Source of the DNA: Pseudomonadota bacterium
Lineage (GTDB): Bacteria > Desulfobacterota > JADFVX01
Assembly: GCA_015222755.1 (NCBI GenBank)
Contig: JADFVX010000141.1
Location: 1 to 8,242, forward strand
Length of the DNA stretch: 8,242 nucleotides
Direction of reading: 5' to 3'
Shown here: positions 7,126 through 8,242 of the stretch, in pieces
How positions within the stretch are numbered: the stretch's first letter is position 1
Layout of the letters: each line of letters begins with the position of its first letter
The notes under the pieces: generated by a model
Databases searched by the model: none
What the model was told of the DNA's origin: nothing
Seen by the model: the letters and a program-made list of their open reading frames with translations, nothing else
Translations under genes and position numbers: made by a program

Positions 7126-7808
7126 CTTCCGGCCTCCTTCCATCTCTGGACCTCAAGGAAGGTCGGGTCAAACTGCTTGTGTCCCTCGATCATGGCCTCC
7201 ATCTCCGGTGTAAGCCCTATATAATAGACGTTGACATCCGGAACCTCGCGCTCTTTCATCCGTACAACACGCACCCTCTCCCCCTTCCATAATCTGCCGT
7301 CCCACTTTCTTATATACTGTGAGATTGCGCTGCCGGAATCGTTGATGTCACCGAAATATATCGCCTCGGTGTTGCAGGTGGTAACGCAGGCCGGGAGTTC
7401 ACCGGACCCTACATCCCTTGTCGTCGTGCAGAAATCGCAGAAATCGACGCTCTTTTCGTAAGGATGGACAAAGGCGCCGCCATAGGGGTCTGAGCTTATC
7501 ATCTTTTCTATCTCCATCGAGTTGTAGGAGGGTTTCTCCCTGTTCTTTCTGACAATGCCCTTTTCGTCCAGGACGACGGAGCCGTCTCTGCATGACTTGA
7601 GCAGAGGTGAACCCTTCCCCGCCTGGGCGCATATGGTAGGTATGAAGGCCCTCTTTATGTCCGGGTATTCTCCGTACTCCAGGGTGTTGACCCTTATTCT
7701 GAAGACGCCCAGAGGGATATTGTGCTCCGCCTTGCAGGCAACCTGGCATGCATAACAGCCGTTGCACCTTCTAAGGTCGAAGAGGATGGTAAACCTTTTT
7801 TCAGACAT
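7122..7808 (-). CDS. Ferredoxin-like electron-transfer subunit with only two intact cluster motifs
   Basis: This is the electron-transfer partner of the adjoining catalytic subunit, of the DmsB/PhsB/TtrB/ArrB type. It has no signal of its own and is presumably exported with its Tat-tagged partner, as is usual. The 228-aa protein opens with Cys motif I, C15-x2-C18-x2-C21-x3-C25, in RRCNGCYACQVAC. The last motif is C124-x2-C127 with C141-x3-C145 (FCDFC, PACVTTC), followed by AIYFGD. Family members normally have two further motifs between these. Here motif II keeps only C60 and C73, and motif III (normally CIGCxYCxxACPYG) is replaced by residues 94-110 ending SSDPYG, with no Cys. Two [4Fe-4S] clusters are therefore expected instead of four. 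AAGGAG lies 12 nt before the ATG. The gene is first in the operon, and its stop overlaps the next start (ATGA). Confidence 0.9.
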   Translation of the reverse strand: MSEKRFTILFDLRRCNGCYACQVACKAEHNIPLGVFRIRVNTLEYGEYPDIKRAFIPTICAQAGKGSPLLKSCRDGSVVLDEKGIVRKNREKPSYNSMEIEKMISSDPYGGAFVHPYEKSVDFCDFCTTTRDVGSGELPACVTTCNTEAIYFGDINDSGSAISQYIRKWDGRLWKGERVRVVRMKEREVPDVNVYYIGLTPEMEAMIEGHKQFDPTFLEVQRWKEAGR

Positions 7809-7839
7809 AATGCTTAATCTCTCCTTAGCAGTGTTTATG

Positions 7840-7855
7840 CTTGAAGTGTCTCAAG
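7840..7855. promoter_or_regulatory. FNR/CRP-like dyad upstream of the molybdoenzyme operon
   Basis: CTTGA-AGTGTC-TCAAG is a perfect 5-bp dyad. Its core TTGA-N6-TCAA has the outer bases and spacing of the FNR-family operator (TTGAT-N4-ATCAA), although the inner T/A pair is not kept. Its centre is 39-40 nt before the ATG of the electron-transfer subunit. Control of an anaerobic respiratory enzyme by a CRP/FNR-type regulator would be expected. The position close to the start codon would fit repression or a very short leader better than standard class II activation. Confidence 0.35.
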
Positions 7856-7873
7856 ATGGTATCTATATGTCAA
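7845..7873 (-). promoter_or_regulatory. Weak candidate promoter for the molybdoenzyme operon
   Basis: A perfect TTGACA (7873-7868, minus) is followed after 17 nt by GACACT (7850-7845), which matches only three of six positions of TATAAT. The -10 is poor, so the promoter may need an activator, or the -35 match may be coincidental. The FNR/CRP-like dyad at 7840-7855 covers the -10. Confidence 0.25.
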
Positions 7874-8047
7874 ATTGAAATTTTCTATAGTTACGCACGA
7901 ACAAATCGCCATTTTAGATACCCATCAATCGTCAGTAAGCAGAAAAGGAATTCCAGAAACACCGCTAAATTACAACTTGAAAACAAGTCGATTCCTGGCT
8001 AACCCTTCTTGTTTTGCGAATTGCAAGAGCCTGAGAGCAAATACCTG

Positions 8048-8076
8048 TTGACTCCAAAGGCTCCATGGGCGAAAAT
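8048..8076 (+). promoter_or_regulatory. Candidate sigma-70-type promoter for hldE
   Basis: TTGACT (8048-8053, five of six) is separated by 17 nt from GAAAAT (8071-8076, four of six). The predicted start near 8083 leaves about 40 nt of leader before the TTG start codon, with the ribosome binding site in between. Confidence 0.42.
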
Positions 8077-8111
8077 ATCCCTCTTTGAATGATGCCGCAA
8101 CACAGAAGAAA

Positions 8112-8116
8112 GGGAG
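8112..8116 (+). promoter_or_regulatory. Ribosome binding site supporting the hldE TTG start
   Basis: GGGAG within AAGGGAGAAATAA lies 6 nt before TTG at 8123. The codon just before the TTG is an in-frame TAA, so no upstream start is possible. Confidence 0.65.
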
Positions 8117-8122
8117 AAATAA

Positions 8123-8242
8123 TTGAAGCTGGACAAGAAAACCGCCTTATCTCATATAGAGTCATTTAAAAAGCAGAAGCTGCTGGTAATTGGCGACCTG
8201 ATCCTTGATGAATTCATCTGGGGCAAAGTAAGGCGGATATCA
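8123..8242 (+). CDS. hldE: D-glycero-beta-D-manno-heptose-7-phosphate kinase HldE/RfaE1, 5' end (partial)
   Basis: The first 40 codons of a gene run off the right edge. The product would phosphorylate heptose 7-phosphate at C1 on the way to ADP-heptose for the LPS inner core. Residues 20-40 (LLVIGDLILDEFIWGKVRRIS) give the recognisable start of the RfaE1 ribokinase-like domain: beta strand, GD-x2-LD, aromatic, WG-x-V-x-RIS. The preceding 19 residues are a typical amphipathic lead-in. The start is TTG. Whether the full protein also has the C-terminal adenylyltransferase domain (bifunctional HldE) or is the kinase alone (HldA/RfaE1) cannot be seen. It is divergent from the molybdoenzyme operon. 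Confidence 0.85.
   Translation, partial: MKLDKKTALSHIESFKKQKLLVIGDLILDEFIWGKVRRIS

Larger units (their letters stand above)
7809..8122. other. Divergent intergenic region between the molybdoenzyme operon and hldE
   Basis: This 314-bp region carries control sequences for both directions: the FNR-like dyad and weak promoter for the minus-strand operon, and a better promoter plus ribosome binding site for hldE. Two more CTTG/CAAG dyads occur at 7975-7988 (ACTTG-AAAA-CAAGT) and 8008-8027 (CTTG-N12-CAAG). I see no sigma-54 site (TGGC-N8-TTGC type), no riboswitch I can recognise, no RNA gene and no credible small coding frame. Confidence 0.6.

Noticed and set aside
7809..8122. Sigma-54 promoter upstream of the redox operon or hldE
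   Set aside because: rpoN is in the window, so I looked for GG-N10-GC sites on both strands. TGGC near 7997 is not followed by GC at the right spacing, and nothing else fits.
7965..8165. 66-codon minus-strand open frame
   Set aside because: It overlaps the hldE promoter, ribosome binding site and first codons, and lacks a ribosome binding site and any recognisable domain.
1..8242. CRISPR array, rRNA or complete insertion sequence
   Set aside because: No regularly spaced repeats, no rRNA-like sequence and no transposase frame were found on either strand.

Overview
The window comes from a Gram-negative (diderm, LPS-making) bacterium. It carries the Kdo phosphatase gene, three genes of the Lpt LPS-transport bridge, the sigma-54 gene, and the start of an ADP-heptose gene. 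I cannot fix the phylum from sequence alone. The gene set and the exported molybdoenzyme would suit an anaerobic or facultative lineage such as Desulfobacterota or Nitrospirota, but that is inference.

Left part (1-4221, all minus strand). Read in the direction of transcription, a promoter-like sequence at 4221-4193 leads into kdsC, lptC, lptA, lptB and rpoN, a tightly packed run with overlaps or gaps of at most 62 nt. It makes the last step of free Kdo synthesis, the periplasmic bridge and cytoplasmic ATPase of LPS export, and the alternative sigma factor RpoN. After rpoN comes a tRNA-Arg(CCU) gene with its own good sigma-70-type promoter in the 70-nt gap. At the extreme left edge is the possible start of a further gene with a hydrophobic N-terminus. 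The hpf/ptsN genes that often follow rpoN are not here.

Middle part (4149-7808, minus strand). A 349-bp gene-free stretch separates kdsC from a two-gene operon. The first gene encodes a ferredoxin-like electron-transfer subunit and the second a Tat-exported molybdopterin oxidoreductase, joined by an ATGA overlap. The catalytic subunit has one N-terminal [4Fe-4S] motif and a likely Cys ligand to Mo, which puts it near the PsrA/PhsA/TtrA/ArrA group. Its substrate cannot be read from the sequence. The electron-transfer subunit is the most unusual item: of the four Cys motifs normal in this family, the outer pair is intact and the inner pair has lost six of eight cysteines. It should carry two clusters rather than four. 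No NrfD-type membrane subunit, cytochrome or chaperone gene lies in the window.

Right part (7809-8242). A 314-bp divergent intergenic region holds a FNR/CRP-like dyad (TTGA-N6-TCAA) in front of the molybdoenzyme operon and a promoter for the plus-strand gene. That gene starts at a TTG with a good ribosome binding site and is the 5' end of hldE/rfaE1 (heptose-7-phosphate kinase), cut by the window edge. The redox operon thus sits between two LPS-core genes and by eye looks more GC-rich than the kdsC-lpt genes.
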